From Streptomyces sp. R33 (lineage in GTDB: Bacteria; Actinomycetota; Actinomycetes; Streptomycetales; Streptomycetaceae), in contig NZ_CP165727.1 in the NCBI RefSeq assembly GCF_041200175.1, forward strand, positions 8,116,001 to 8,180,000: a DNA stretch of 64,000 bases. Direction: 5' to 3'. Made by a program: the position numbers and the translations under genes. Numbering within the stretch: the stretch's first letter is position 1; each line of letters opens with the position of its first letter. Below, one piece after another: positions 34,143 through 43,919 of this stretch. Under the pieces are notes generated by a model that searched no databases, was not told where the DNA came from, and was given only the letters and a program-made list of their open reading frames with translations.

Positions 34143-34691
34143 TCAGATGCGTCGCAGGCGCTGGGAGAACAGAGCGCGGGTCTGCTCGAGGTCCTCAGGG
34201 CATGCCGCACCGCGCTTGGGCAGTACGAAGAAGAACTCCATGCTGCCGGTGAGGACGAACAGGTCGGGCGTCTCGAACCACCAGGGGTAGGAGTTCCAGT
34301 CGGCGGTGACGGTGTGTCCGGATGCGCCGGTGGTGGTCAGCCCGTCCTCGCCGAGGGTGGTGAGACAGACACCGTGCTCCGCGTGGGTGGCGTACTGGTC
34401 CCGCGTCCGGTGCCGGCGGAACCACTGGCGTACGACGAGCACCGCGATGGCGCAGATCGTGCCCGTGACCACGATCTCCGTCTGGTCGAAGTGCCACTTC
34501 CACGCCCGGATGGCGAACGCGACGGCCGCTGCCGCGTAGAGCGGCAGCAGGTGCCTGGTGCGCCCGGGCCAGGAGCGGAGGGTGTAGTGCCACAGAGCCC
34601 TGTCGTAGTCCGCGGCGGCGGGGGTGTAGTCGAACCGCGCAATGCTGACCGGAGCAGGGTTTTCGGCCTGTCTGGCTTGTTCCGTGTTCAT
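34143..34691 (-). CDS. YcxB-like membrane protein
   Basis: A 182-residue protein with two adjacent transmembrane helices (LLPLYAAAAVAFAIRAW and IVVTGTICAIAVLVV) followed by a C-terminal domain with TTTGASGHTVTADWNSYPWW and ETPDLFVLTGSMEFFFVLPK, the YcxB-type soluble domain. ATG 34691 is the first Met of the plausible protein; a longer frame reaches 34748. Ribosome site is weak. Function unknown. Confidence 0.75.
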   Translation of the reverse strand: MNTEQARQAENPAPVSIARFDYTPAAADYDRALWHYTLRSWPGRTRHLLPLYAAAAVAFAIRAWKWHFDQTEIVVTGTICAIAVLVVRQWFRRHRTRDQYATHAEHGVCLTTLGEDGLTTTGASGHTVTADWNSYPWWFETPDLFVLTGSMEFFFVLPKRGAACPEDLEQTRALFSQRLRRI

Positions 34692-34829
34692 GACAGCGGA
34701 GAGTACGACACCGTCCCTGCGAGCCGGTAACCACGTACGGGATGCCAAGGCTTCGACGAGTACCGGCCTGTTCGTCAGGACGAACGAGTAGCCGACGGAA
34801 CGGGACTCGTCCGGGGTCTGCGAGCGCGG

Positions 34830-36062
34830 TCAGAACCAGTGCAGGCAGTGCGGGGAGCGCTCTGAGCGGAAGAGGGCGTCCGCGAGATGGGCCGCGCCCG
34901 GGCGGTGGGCCTGGATGTGTCCGGCACGCACGAGCGTGCTCGGGGCGGTGCCGCCGAGGTAGACCGAGCCCAGGTCCCGGATGTCCAGGGACAGGTCGGG
35001 CTCCCGGTCGGTCGGCACGCAGTCGGCCCTGCCGTCCCGGACGGTCAGCAGGTAGCGGCAGTGCTCGCCGAGGAACGGGTCGTCGACGTCGAGGACGAGC
35101 TCGCCGTCCATGAACCAGCCGCGGGCGGTCAGCGCCCGCGGGACGTCCAGCAGCCGTACCCACAGCCAGTCGGTGTCGCCGCTCACCTCGCCGGCGCGGA
35201 AGTCCGCGAACTGCCAGCGCAGCGGGTGCTCGGGCGGGACGTGCTTGAACACGACCTGAGAGACCAGGTCGTGACCGAGTACGAACCGGGCCAGGGCCGT
35301 GAAGACAGCGTCGTCGGTGGCGATGGTCTCGTCGACCGTCAAGGTCTGACCCTCGCCTGTCAAGTAGCTGGCATACCCGTCCGGGACGCCGTCCACGTCA
35401 CGGTGGACAGCGACGTAGCGCGGCGCCGACGAGATCGGGGGCTGCCCCGCGCGCAAGGCCCACCAGCGGTGCGGCCGGGACAGCGCGCCGGGCTGGGTGC
35501 GGCGATACCGGTCGTAGACCTCTTCCAGAATCTCTCCGCACTCGGCCCGAGGCAGCACCTCGACCGAGCCGTTGTCCGAGCCGGTCGCTGGTGCGCCGAC
35601 CACGTCGCGCGCCCGTGGAACGGCGAGAGCGGCCTCGTGGCGCGCCACCTTCAGCTGCGCCGTGTAGGTCGCCGGTCCGTAGCCGAACCTGCCGTAGATC
35701 GGAGCCTCAGAGGCCAGCAGCACGGAAAGGAGTTCCCCGCGGGCCCGCAGCTCGGCGAGCTGATGCCGCATCATCCCGCTGAGCACGCCCTGGCGCCGGT
35801 GTGAGGGCAGTACGCCGACGGCGGTCACCCCGGGGGCCGGGACGAGGGTCGCACCGGGCAGGGTGAGCTCGAAGGAGTACGTGGCGGCGGTGCCTACGGG
35901 CCGCCCGTCTGTCGTCAGGGCGAGCATGCAGCGGTCCGCTTCGAGCGCCGACCACCAGAGCCCGCCGCCCTCGATCGGGGTTTCCGGGAAGCGCCCGAAC
36001 GCGGCGTGGACCGTGTCGATGAAGACGTCGAGATCCTTGACGGCCGTGGGACGGATCTCCAT
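34830..36062 (-). CDS. Eis-type GNAT N-acetyltransferase
   Basis: A 410-residue protein with the Eis layout: an N-terminal GNAT domain with the acetyl-CoA loop TAVGVLPSHRRQGVLSGMMR, a second GNAT-like domain and a C-terminal sterol-carrier-like domain. LLASEAPIYGRFGYGPAT is a family signature, and the chain ends in an aromatic (HWF), whose carboxylate acts as catalytic base in Eis. The enzymes acetylate amines, including aminoglycosides, at several positions. GAGGAGG precedes the ATG. Confidence 0.88.
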   Translation of the reverse strand: MEIRPTAVKDLDVFIDTVHAAFGRFPETPIEGGGLWWSALEADRCMLALTTDGRPVGTAATYSFELTLPGATLVPAPGVTAVGVLPSHRRQGVLSGMMRHQLAELRARGELLSVLLASEAPIYGRFGYGPATYTAQLKVARHEAALAVPRARDVVGAPATGSDNGSVEVLPRAECGEILEEVYDRYRRTQPGALSRPHRWWALRAGQPPISSAPRYVAVHRDVDGVPDGYASYLTGEGQTLTVDETIATDDAVFTALARFVLGHDLVSQVVFKHVPPEHPLRWQFADFRAGEVSGDTDWLWVRLLDVPRALTARGWFMDGELVLDVDDPFLGEHCRYLLTVRDGRADCVPTDREPDLSLDIRDLGSVYLGGTAPSTLVRAGHIQAHRPGAAHLADALFRSERSPHCLHWF

Positions 36063-36413
36063 TGCTGCTGCCTCCTCGGGACACCGGCACCACGACTCGT
36101 GGTGTCAGGCCACATTGCAGCGTTGACCCGTGGCAGGGGGCAATCGAATTTTCGCAGGTGGCGATCCCCATCCGCTCGCCTGATGCACCCCGGATGGCGG
36201 CACGCGGCAGCAGCGCTCGCCAGCCCCGAGGTCGGATTGTCGTACCGAGGCGTTACAGTGTGCGCCGCGGTTGAGATGGCAGACCACCGACTCCTCGGGA
36301 GGGCATGCCCCACCGCAGCACCCTCGTGACATGACGTCAGGGGTGTACGAGGGCGGGCCGTCGGCTGTTGCGGCGCGTCCTTGTTCACAAACCGAGAAAC
36401 AGCCAGGAGATCC
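36063..36413. other. Intergenic region, divergent promoters only
   Basis: About 350 bp between the divergent acetyltransferase and secreted-protein genes. No gene is recognised. The AGGAGA ribosome site of the following gene is at the right end. Confidence 0.5.
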
Positions 36414-37061
36414 ATGAGAAAGAGAGCGCGGAGAGCGAGCATTCTCGCTGCCGCCACCGCCGTCGCGGCCACGAGCATGTTCATGGCCGCACCGAACGCC
36501 AGCGCGGGCACGTCCGAAATCGCGAACGCAGGCTTCGAGAGCGGCAACGCGTCCTGGAACGAGAAAGTGACCCCGTTCGCAGGGCACCTCATCAACAACT
36601 CCTCCGCGTGGCCGGCCCACTCGGGCACCGGCAAGGCGGAGCTGGGCGGCAAGGGCCTGACGGGCATAAGCCGCATCTCGCAGCAGATCACGGTCCCGGC
36701 GTACCGGGTTCCGGTGCTCTCGTTCTGGGTGCGCAGCGATGTGGTCTCCGGAGGGGCGAGCGGCTTCGGCTTCCGCCAGCTGATCGTGGAGGCCACGGCG
36801 GAGGACGGCACGCCCTATGAGCTGCACGACCGCATGAACAAGGCTGGAACCAACGGTTCTTACGAGAAGGTGACGGTCACACTGCCCGACGCCTTCTACG
36901 GCTCGTCTCCGCAGAAGGTGAACATCAGCTTCATGGCGATCGAGGACGCGGCGAACCGGATGCCGTTCCTGATCGACGATGTGAACATGGAGTACCGCTT
37001 CAAGGTGATCGACCGTCCGGTGATCATTCCGGGCGGGATCTTCCGGCCCATCGGGGGCTGA
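36414..37061 (+). CDS. Secreted beta-sandwich protein, unknown function
   Basis: A 215-residue protein with a twin-basic Sec/Tat-like signal (MRKRARRASILAAATAVAAT, cleavage after ASA near residue 31). The mature domain begins IANAGFESGNASWNEKVTPF, the usual opening of carbohydrate-binding or jelly-roll domains, and has SYEKVTVTLPDAFYG. No catalytic motif is visible; a carbohydrate-binding role is possible. A strong terminator follows. Confidence 0.75.
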   Translation: MRKRARRASILAAATAVAATSMFMAAPNASAGTSEIANAGFESGNASWNEKVTPFAGHLINNSSAWPAHSGTGKAELGGKGLTGISRISQQITVPAYRVPVLSFWVRSDVVSGGASGFGFRQLIVEATAEDGTPYELHDRMNKAGTNGSYEKVTVTLPDAFYGSSPQKVNISFMAIEDAANRMPFLIDDVNMEYRFKVIDRPVIIPGGIFRPIGG

Positions 37062-37080
37062 CACTCCCCCAGGCGGGCAG

Positions 37081-37120
37081 GGCGGCGCGGCCCGCGTGTT
37101 ACGACGGTGGCCGCGCCGCC
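37081..37120 (+). terminator. 12-bp stem-loop
   Basis: GGCGGCGCGGCC (37081-37092) pairs with GGCCGCGCCGCC (37109-37120) across a 16-base loop, 20 bp after the secreted-protein stop. Confidence 0.65.
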
Positions 37121-37212
37121 GATGCTTGGGCCTGGTTCTGTCGCTGCTGGCCGGTGTGGTGGTGCCGGCAGGCGGAACCACCCGGTCCGTCCGTCTCGGT
37201 AGCATGCAACGC

Positions 37213-37650
37213 ATGGCCATCAAACTTGAGAACGTCGGGATCGCCGTGCGCGATCTCGAAGCAGCGATCTCCTTTTTCACCGACCTCGGCCTCACGGTCG
37301 TCGGCCGTGACACGGTCAGTGGTGAGTGGACCGATACCGCTGTCGGCCTGGACGGCAATCACGCCAACATCGCGATGCTCCAGACGCCGGACGGTCACGG
37401 TCGCCTTGAGCTATTCGAGTACATCCACCCCGAAGCGATCGAGTCGGAGCCCACTCGTCCCAACACGATCGGCATGCACCGCGTCGCCTTCTCGGTGGAC
37501 GACATCGACAAAGCCCTTGAGACGGCGGCAATGCACGGATGCAGGCCCCTTCGCGGTGTGGCGACCTATGAGGACGTCTACAAGCTCACCTACCTCCGCG
37601 GTCCCAGCGGCATCCTTGTGATGCTCGCCGAAGAGCTGAAGAAGAACTGA
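37213..37650 (+). CDS. VOC-superfamily protein (glyoxalase/dioxygenase fold)
   Basis: A 145-residue single-module VOC protein: MAIKLENVGIAVRDLEAAIS, FFTDLGLTVVG, the C-terminal metal-ligand-type strand MHRVAFSVDDIDKALE and GILVMLAEEL. Metal or antibiotic binding is possible; substrate unknown. ATG 37213 is chosen; ATG 37204 would add three residues. Confidence 0.85.
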   Translation: MAIKLENVGIAVRDLEAAISFFTDLGLTVVGRDTVSGEWTDTAVGLDGNHANIAMLQTPDGHGRLELFEYIHPEAIESEPTRPNTIGMHRVAFSVDDIDKALETAAMHGCRPLRGVATYEDVYKLTYLRGPSGILVMLAEELKKN

Positions 37651-37675
37651 CGGCCGATCGGGCCGGTTCGCCCAC

Positions 37676-39070
37676 CTACGAGCCCAGCGTCTTGCCGAGC
37701 CAGTCGAAGACGACCTCGCAGTGCAGTTGCGGGGCCATGGGGGAGCAGTGCAGTTGCGCCCCTTGGGCCGCCGTCAGCTTCAGGTAGTCCTTGGGCGAGG
37801 TGAGGGCGTCGTACATGCGGCGCGGCTGGCCGGGGTAGAACTGCTCGCCCTCGTAATCCAGCACCAGGGTCGGCGCCTTGATACGGCCGACGACGTCCGT
37901 GATGGACAGCGCCTTGACGCGGTTGGCCGGGGTGTAGAAGTCGGTGAACAGCTTGCCCTGGCGCGCTTCGAGCATCGCGGGCACGGAGAACGGTTCGAAC
38001 CGTTTCTTCATCACGTCGGCCGCGTCCGGGGGCAGTTCGGGGACGACCTCCTTGTTCCAGATGTCGTTCGTCTGCTGTTTGTCCGGGGTGAGGATCTTCC
38101 GGATCTCGGGCGGGAAGCCCAGCCACGGCTCCACGCAGCCCGGCATCGCGACCAAGGCGGCGATGCGTGTCTCGAACGCCGCGGCCCGAGGTGCGAGGTC
38201 GCCCGCCATGCTCAGGCCCGTCAGGGCGATCTTGCCGGAGTCCACGTCCGAGCGGGCCGCCAGCCAGTCGACGAGGGGCGTGACGACCCGCTCCCAGGTG
38301 GGGGTGAACACCACACGGTCCACGAAGAGCAGTTGCCCCTGGCCCGGTCCGTCGTAGACGAGCGCGTTCCAGCCCCGTTCCAGCGCGGCGGGGATGCCGT
38401 ACGTCCACATGTCGACGTTCTGGCCGTCGCTGCCATTGGTCAGGATCACCGTCGGGCGCGGAGTGCCGGACGTGTCGGGCCGGAAGAACCACACTGGCAG
38501 CGGTGTGGTCCCGTAGGGCACCTTCGCCTTCACCGGGGCGGGCTCGCACAGGTCGCAGAAGGTGTCCCACGCGGCGCGTCCCGCCTTGTAGAGCTGCTCC
38601 TCGCTGCCGGGGTCGTCCGAACCCAGGACGAAGAACAGCGCCTGGCCGTAGTACTGGGCCGCGCGCAGGGCCCGGAACCGCTTGGTCTGGCCGTCGGCGG
38701 GGGCGCCCGGGGGCGGCGCCATGAGCTGGTCGCCGAGGCTGCGGAACGTCTTGACGTACGACTGCGCCGTCAGCCCGGCTCCGTTGATCGCGTTCACGGC
38801 CGTCAGGACCTCGCCGACCTCCGCGGAGCCGGCGCCCGAGGCTCCGAGCGCGAGGAGTCCGTTGAAGTTGTACGCGGGGTCCTTGAACAGCGTCATCGCG
38901 CCCGGGGTGATGCTGCCGCCCGCGGCGGCGGCCGAGCTGCTGGTGGCCGCTGCCGGGGCGCCGGGGGCACCGCCGCGGGCGCAGCCTGCCAGGAGCGCGG
39001 CTCCCGCTCCGGCTGTGAGGAGGGTGCGACGCGTGGGTCCGGAGTGCGGATCGCCGTGTACGGGGCTCAT
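37676..39070 (-). CDS. Exported alpha/beta hydrolase (FrsA/DHPON-hydrolase-like)
   Basis: A 464-residue hydrolase with an N-terminal twin-arginine-like signal ending in a lipobox-like LLAGC (TRRTLLTAGAGAALLAGCAR), so probably a lipoprotein exported by Tat. After ~150 residues of helical cap, the hydrolase core has PTVILTNGSDGQNVDMW, the nucleophile elbow GLSMAG and a late APTLVLDYEGEQFYPGQP; the final LHCEVVFDWL carries the His candidate. Resembles 2,6-dihydroxypseudooxynicotine hydrolase-type proteins. The open frame continues to 39691, but ATG 39070 starts the signal peptide. Confidence 0.82.
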   Translation of the reverse strand: MSPVHGDPHSGPTRRTLLTAGAGAALLAGCARGGAPGAPAAATSSSAAAAGGSITPGAMTLFKDPAYNFNGLLALGASGAGSAEVGEVLTAVNAINGAGLTAQSYVKTFRSLGDQLMAPPPGAPADGQTKRFRALRAAQYYGQALFFVLGSDDPGSEEQLYKAGRAAWDTFCDLCEPAPVKAKVPYGTTPLPVWFFRPDTSGTPRPTVILTNGSDGQNVDMWTYGIPAALERGWNALVYDGPGQGQLLFVDRVVFTPTWERVVTPLVDWLAARSDVDSGKIALTGLSMAGDLAPRAAAFETRIAALVAMPGCVEPWLGFPPEIRKILTPDKQQTNDIWNKEVVPELPPDAADVMKKRFEPFSVPAMLEARQGKLFTDFYTPANRVKALSITDVVGRIKAPTLVLDYEGEQFYPGQPRRMYDALTSPKDYLKLTAAQGAQLHCSPMAPQLHCEVVFDWLGKTLGS

Positions 39071-39489
39071 GACACCGGAGCGTAGAGCCGGACCGGCACT
39101 CCGACCTCCCCGACCGCCCAGCGCGGAGCGAGCCGACCGCCGCCCCCACCCGCCCCTGAACAGGGAGGTCTCAGCCAGCCGCCCCGACCTACCGCCCTTG
39201 CGCCGTTCGGGCGACCTGAACCACCCCGGCCCGCGCCCGAGCGCCCCGAGGCCCGACTGTCGCTGGGCCGACTGGGGCGCGCCCGTATCGCCTGCGGGGG
39301 TGGGCCGGTCGGGTGGCGTGTGCTGCGCCGACGCCGGTGTGGCCGTGGCCGTGGCCGGTGTGTCAGAGCCGGCCGGGGGCGGGCCGCGAAACCACGATGG
39401 GCAGCGTATGCAAGCCGGGCCCGGGGGACCTGTACGGACTTGTCCGACGGCCCGCTCCCGGGCGCGGCGCCAAGGGGTAGGTTGGAGGC
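39071..39489. other. Divergent intergenic region
   Basis: About 420 bp between the divergent hydrolase and MBL-fold genes. Open frames here are shadows rich in Arg/Pro. No gene or structured RNA recognised. Confidence 0.5.
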
Positions 39490-40374
39490 GTGATCGACTT
39501 TCTCCGGGGCGCCCCGGTCGCAGGCAGTCTCGACGTCGTCTGGCACGCGGGCTGGCCCTCTCCGAAACACGACCCGGCCCCGGAGATCCAGGTCCACGCC
39601 TACTCCGAACACACGGTGCTCCTGCGCCAGAACAAATCCGTCCACTACGAAGCCCCTTTCCTCTTCCTCCTCTTCGGCAATGACAGGGCACTGCTCCTCG
39701 ACACGGGCGCGTCCGCCGACCCGGCCCACTTCCCTCTGCGGGAAACGGTCGACCGGCTCGTCACGGACTGGCTGGAACGCCATCCGAGGCGCGCATACTC
39801 GCTGGTGGTCGCCCACACGCACGGACACGGCGACCACACCGCGGCTGACCCGCAGTTCGCGGACCGGCCCCTCACCACCCTCGTGGGACCCGGACTGGAC
39901 GAGGTCACAGCCGCGTTCGACCTCTCCGACTGGCCACACCGCACCGGCGAACTGGACCTGGGCGGCCGCATCCTCGATGTGATCCCCGGCCCCGGCCACC
40001 AGCGGGCCGCAGTGGTCTTCCACGACCGCCATACCGGCCTCCTGCTGACCGGCGACTCCCTCTATCCGGGGCGGCTCTACATCGAGGACCGGACCGCCTA
40101 CTCGGCCACCGTGGACCGGCTGCTGGACTTCTGCGCCACCCGGCCCGTGCGCCATGTCCTCGGCTGCCACATCGAGATGACCACCACGGCGGGCGAGGAC
40201 TACCCCCGCGGCACCACGTACCAGCCCGACGAGCCGCCGCTCCAACTCACCACAGGTCATCTGCACACCCTGCGCAGAGCCCTCGACGAGACGGCAGACC
40301 GCCACGGCACCCACCCCTACGGGGAGTTCATCCTCGTCTACCAGGACTCACCGGCCATGACCGCTGCCCAGTGA
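39490..40374 (+). CDS. MBL-fold metallo-hydrolase
   Basis: A 294-residue metallo-beta-lactamase-fold protein. The Zn motif HTHGHGDH is intact (VVAHTHGHGDHTAADPQF), with further ligands in GPGHQRAAVVFHD, LTGDSLYPG and the last His in VLGCHIEMT. GTG 39490 follows TTGGAGGC. Substrate unknown; the fold includes thioesterases, lactonases and nucleases. Confidence 0.88.
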   Translation: MIDFLRGAPVAGSLDVVWHAGWPSPKHDPAPEIQVHAYSEHTVLLRQNKSVHYEAPFLFLLFGNDRALLLDTGASADPAHFPLRETVDRLVTDWLERHPRRAYSLVVAHTHGHGDHTAADPQFADRPLTTLVGPGLDEVTAAFDLSDWPHRTGELDLGGRILDVIPGPGHQRAAVVFHDRHTGLLLTGDSLYPGRLYIEDRTAYSATVDRLLDFCATRPVRHVLGCHIEMTTTAGEDYPRGTTYQPDEPPLQLTTGHLHTLRRALDETADRHGTHPYGEFILVYQDSPAMTAAQ

Positions 40375-40542
40375 GGGATGTCAAGCACCGGGAGAGCTCA
40401 CCGGCGACAACTGCCGGGGGCGGGGTCGTGCCCCGGGATGATCTCGGGGACAGTGCTGCACCGCTCCCGCGGGTTTGGCTGCCGGGCGTCTAGCGGGATG
40501 TGTGAGACTTCGCTCGAATGATCATTCGGGGGGAGTTTTACG

Positions 40543-41124
40543 TTGAACGCGTTCTTGAAGAGGGTGTGGATCGGACTGGCCGCGACTTTGATCGTGAGTC
40601 TGGCCGCCGTGGTACTGCCGGACCAGGTACAGATCGACGACGACGGGCGTGTGCACCTGGGCGCGCCCTCGTCCAAGCCGTCCGGATCCGCGTCGGCGCC
40701 CGCGCCGGTGCCTGAACCCCCGTCGCCGCCCCTCATGCGGGACGAGGTGGACGAAGTGATCCGGACGGCGGTCCGTGCGGCGGGCCTCGACCCGGAGCAG
40801 GGCAAGTCGAGGGTCGCGGCCGGATCCAACCTGAACAGGACGGGCTGGACGGCCGTCCGGGAGAAGGCGGCCGCACCGTCCGAAATGAAGGCGATCTGTG
40901 CGGACTTGGAGCGCCAGGGCTGGGTGCTGAACCCGAACGGTGACAGTGCCGACGCCTCCCGCAGCTACAAGCGCGGGGGCTGGTACCTGCTGGTGAGCAC
41001 GCGCGGGCAGACCCAGGCACCGTCCGACACCCTGAGCGACTCTCAGACCTACCTGACCGTCATCGGGCTCCAGCTCAACCTGTCCGACATACCGCTCCCC
41101 GAGGTCACCGTCGGCATGCGCTGA
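40543..41124 (+). CDS. Membrane-anchored protein, unknown function
   Basis: A 193-residue protein with an uncleaved-looking N-terminal helix (VWIGLAATLIVSLAAVVLP), a Ser/Pro linker of ~40 residues and an extracytoplasmic domain containing ICADLERQGWVLNPNGD. TTG 40543 is the start, fixed by GGGGGGAG upstream. No named domain. Confidence 0.65.
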   Translation: MNAFLKRVWIGLAATLIVSLAAVVLPDQVQIDDDGRVHLGAPSSKPSGSASAPAPVPEPPSPPLMRDEVDEVIRTAVRAAGLDPEQGKSRVAAGSNLNRTGWTAVREKAAAPSEMKAICADLERQGWVLNPNGDSADASRSYKRGGWYLLVSTRGQTQAPSDTLSDSQTYLTVIGLQLNLSDIPLPEVTVGMR

Positions 41125-41676
41125 CCACTCACAGCAGAGCCCACACCGTCTTCCGTCTTCGTCGGCCGGGTCACGACAGCCTGAGCTGCGGGTCGGTCGG
41201 CTGCTTCGAAGGGGGCATCGGCCGGCACCGATCCTTGGCGTGCGCTGGAAGGCTTCCTGTTCCGCACCGTGGAGGCCCAGGTGACCGCGCCTCGCCGGCG
41301 CCGGTCACTGCGGCGTCCACCGGCAGCCTGCCGCGGACCGAGGCGGGGCGCTGGTACCTCACTGCGCTGCTCGAAGGATTGACGGCCCCGCCGAATGACG
41401 GCGCCGCAGGCGCTGGAGGAGAGGCGAACGGTGGTCCCGCCTCATGGAGCGGATCAGATCGACAGCCCGACGCCCCCGCGGGGTTGACCGCCAGGTCGCA
41501 CGGCCCCGGCGTAGTGGGCTCGCGAGACCTCGTCGGCGCCGACGGGGTCTCGGTACCCGCGTGAGGGCCTTCAGCGATGTCCGCACCCGCTTGAGCTCCG
41601 CCTCGTCACCCGTGCCGGTCCATCGAGCCGCCCCGAATGCGGCCCGCAGGCTTTCGCCTGAGGGTGCTCCATTCCG
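41125..41676. other. Gene-poor stretch
   Basis: No supported gene in 550 bp. A plus-strand frame (41235-41564) contains AGRWYLTALLEGLTAPP, which looks protein-like, but it lacks a ribosome site and known family, so it is left as a possible fragment. Confidence 0.4.
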
Positions 41677-42057
41677 TCAGGCGTCGAAGCGGTCGCGGGA
41701 GGCCTCGATGTGACCGAGGTAGCGGTGGGTCCAGTCGCACAGTCCGTCGATCGTCACCCGCAGGGCCTGGCCCGGCTCGGTGAGGGTGTACTCGACCCGC
41801 GGCGGCACGACGGGGTGCACCGTCCGCTCGACCAGACCGTAGCGCTCCAGCATGCGCAGGTTCTGGGTGAGCATCTTGTGGCTGATGCCCTCGACCTCAT
41901 CGCGCAGCTCGCTGAACCGCAGAGTGCGGTCCCCGAGGGCCTCGATGATCAGGAGCGCCCACTTGTTGGCGACGTCCGAGAAGATCTCCCGCCCCAGGGA
42001 GTCCGCGCGCCTCAGGTCCGCTTCGTCGGGCGAGCCCGTGAACTGCTTGGTCACCAT
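41677..42057 (-). CDS. HxlR-family winged-helix regulator
   Basis: A 126-residue regulator: IFSDVANKWALLIIEALGDR, then LRFSELRDEVEGISHKMLTQ and a wing with YGLVERTVHPVVPPRVEYTLT, all HxlR signatures. It lacks the N-terminal Cys of redox-sensing members. Divergent from the RidA gene ~140 bp away, which is its probable target. Confidence 0.9.
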   Translation of the reverse strand: MVTKQFTGSPDEADLRRADSLGREIFSDVANKWALLIIEALGDRTLRFSELRDEVEGISHKMLTQNLRMLERYGLVERTVHPVVPPRVEYTLTEPGQALRVTIDGLCDWTHRYLGHIEASRDRFDA

Positions 42058-42200
42058 CAGGTTCCCCAGTCACTGGAAAGTGCGTTCTTCCATGTCATCG
42101 ACCACTCTCCTACGGTTCCTGAGTAACCACAAGAGAGCAGGCGTGTGGTGGCTCGAGGGCAGCGAGCCCGCGGGCGCTCATGGCAATGGAGGCAGGCAGC

Positions 42201-42608
42201 ATGGCCATCACCTTGGTGAACCCCAACGGATTGCCGGAAATCGACGCCTACCGGCAGGTGTCGATCGTGACCGGATCGAAGCTCGTCTTCATCGCCGGAC
42301 AGGTCGCCTGGGACGCCGACGGAGTCAATGTCGGCGAAGGCGACCTCGCCGCGCAGGTCGAGCAGTGCTACCTCAACATCGCCACCGCTCTGGCCGAGGT
42401 CGGCGCTTCCTTTGATGACGTGGCGAAACTGACCGTCTACGTCGTCGACTGGACCCCCGACAAGATGCCCCTGCTGATGGAAGGGCTCGGTCGGGCCGCC
42501 ACGAGGCTGGGGGCCGCCCCGGTCCCGCCGGCCACGCTGCTCGGTGTCGCCGCGCTGGATGTCCCCGAGCATCTGGTCGAGGTCGAAGCCACCGCGGTCA
42601 TCGACTGA
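42201..42608 (+). CDS. RidA/YjgF-family protein
   Basis: A 135-residue RidA-type protein, probably a trimeric enamine/imine deaminase or relative. KLVFIAGQVAWDADGVNVGE, YLNIATALAEVGASFDDVAK and the C-terminal VPEHLVEVEATAVID segment are family hallmarks; the Arg of active RidA (position ~105) is not evident, so activity is uncertain. ATG 42201 follows GGAGGCAGGC; an upstream ATG 42180 lies before the ribosome site. Confidence 0.88.
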   Translation: MAITLVNPNGLPEIDAYRQVSIVTGSKLVFIAGQVAWDADGVNVGEGDLAAQVEQCYLNIATALAEVGASFDDVAKLTVYVVDWTPDKMPLLMEGLGRAATRLGAAPVPPATLLGVAALDVPEHLVEVEATAVID

Positions 42609-42669
42609 ACAGACGTCCCTCGCCCCGGTCCTGACGGCCCCGGACTTCCGTGGCGGCGGTGACGAGGCC

Positions 42670-43366
42670 GCGTATCCAGGTGACGCGCCTCGCCGGTCAG
42701 GGGCCACCCTGGCCCCGCTGGCGCGCACAGCGACCCGGTTGCACCCCGCCCCGGGTCTGCGACACCGCATGACAGCTCGGTCGGCGGGCCACTGCTGTGG
42801 CCCGCCGACGAGCCGTGGCCGCACTGCGACGAGTGGCACGGGGGACCGGGCCCGGTGGCCATGCTGCCCGTGGCCCAGCTGTACGTGCGGGACATCCCCC
42901 CCTGCGCACGCCCGGACGGGCCGATCTGCTCCAGGTGCTGTGGTGTCCCTTCGGCCACGAGCCGGACGACAAGCCGCTCACCGCCCTGTTCTGGCGTACC
43001 GCCGCCGACGTCACCGACGTCCTCGTCGCGCCGCCCGAGCCGTTCGACGTGGAGGACGAGGGCTACGTGCCCAAGCCGTGCCTGTTCGCGCCGGAGCAGA
43101 TCACCGAATACCCCAACCCCATGGAGCTGGGCAAGGAGGTGCCGCAACAGCTGGCGGACGGGAGCAGGTGACGGGCGGCTGGATCCGAATGGAGATCCCA
43201 TACCGAGAGCTGGATCCCCTCCGAAGACCAAGCCCTCGCCACCTCGTCCCTCGACGATTCCGAACCGTGGAACCCGACCCGGCTCGACCTCGTCCGAGGC
43301 TACGACCTGCAACTGCACGTCTGCCCGGTCTCCCCGGAACATCCCCACATCGGCCTGATCCAGTGA
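42670..43366 (+). pseudogene. Broken gene of a Streptomyces family of unknown function (DUF1963-like)
   Basis: Family-like sequence lies in three reading frames: ATRLHP near 42735, VGGPLLWPADEPWPHCDEWH then AMLPVAQLYVRDIP to ~42895, then after a C-tract frameshift ADLLQVLWCPFGHEPDDKPL to a stop at 43169-43171, and finally TESWIPSEDQALATSSLDDS with YDLQLHVCPVSPEHPHIGL to a stop at 43364-43366. At least two frameshifts and an internal deletion are present. Confidence 0.65.
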
Positions 43367-43469
43367 GCCAACCGCATCGCGCCCCCGCCCTGGCGGGCGT
43401 GTGGTGGACGCTCACCCACACCGGCTGGAGCCGGGCGCTGGCCGTCCTTGAACCGCTCGCCGTCCTGGG

Positions 43470-43890
43470 TTTTCGTGCGGCGAGAGACATCTTGCGGCAC
43501 AGCCGTTCGCCGGGGCGGCCGACGAGTTCGACCGCGACCGCGTGAAGTCACCGCACGAAACCGATTCTGGAGCGAAGGTAGCGTTCACTGAGCCCGCGGA
43601 CCTGCTCGACGAACGTCTTCCTGAGGCAGTGGGAACGGTCACAAAAGAAGCGACGCACCCGCAGCCTGACCTGCAACTTCTTGCCCGCAAGCGAACGCTC
43701 GGCCAGACCGCGTTCATACGAGGAGTGCACACGGCGGGCACGAACTCAACAGCCGGGACACCGCGGTCCGGGACCGCACGGCACCGCAACCACGACCAGG
43801 GTTTCCGCGGTGAAGTCCATCCGCTCCAACCGCACATCGATTCCTGGGAACAGCACACGAACGAGGCCGCTGGGTCCTTGACTTCGCTAG
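43470..43890 (-). mobile_element. Remnant of an ISL3-family transposase
   Basis: Minus-strand frames give pieces of an ISL3 transposase in order: FPGIDVRLERMDFTAETLVV near 43840, then RRVHSSYERGLAERSLAGKK and LQVRLRVRRFFCDRSHCLRK (the zinc-finger N-terminus), then AVAVELVGRPGERLCRKMSL near 43530. Frameshifts and a stop separate them and the catalytic C-terminal domain is missing. No terminal repeats found. Confidence 0.7.
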
Positions 43891-43919
43891 GGTGTCGAAC
43901 AGGACCGTTGGAGGACGCC

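Noticed and set aside
39071..39691. N-terminal extension of the exported hydrolase
   Set aside because: A clear signal peptide begins at ATG 39070; the extension is Arg/Pro-rich and overlaps the divergent MBL gene.
41235..41564. Plus-strand 109-codon frame with AGRWYLTALLEGLTAPP
   Set aside because: No ribosome site, no family, Gly/Ala/Pro-rich remainder; kept only as a note.
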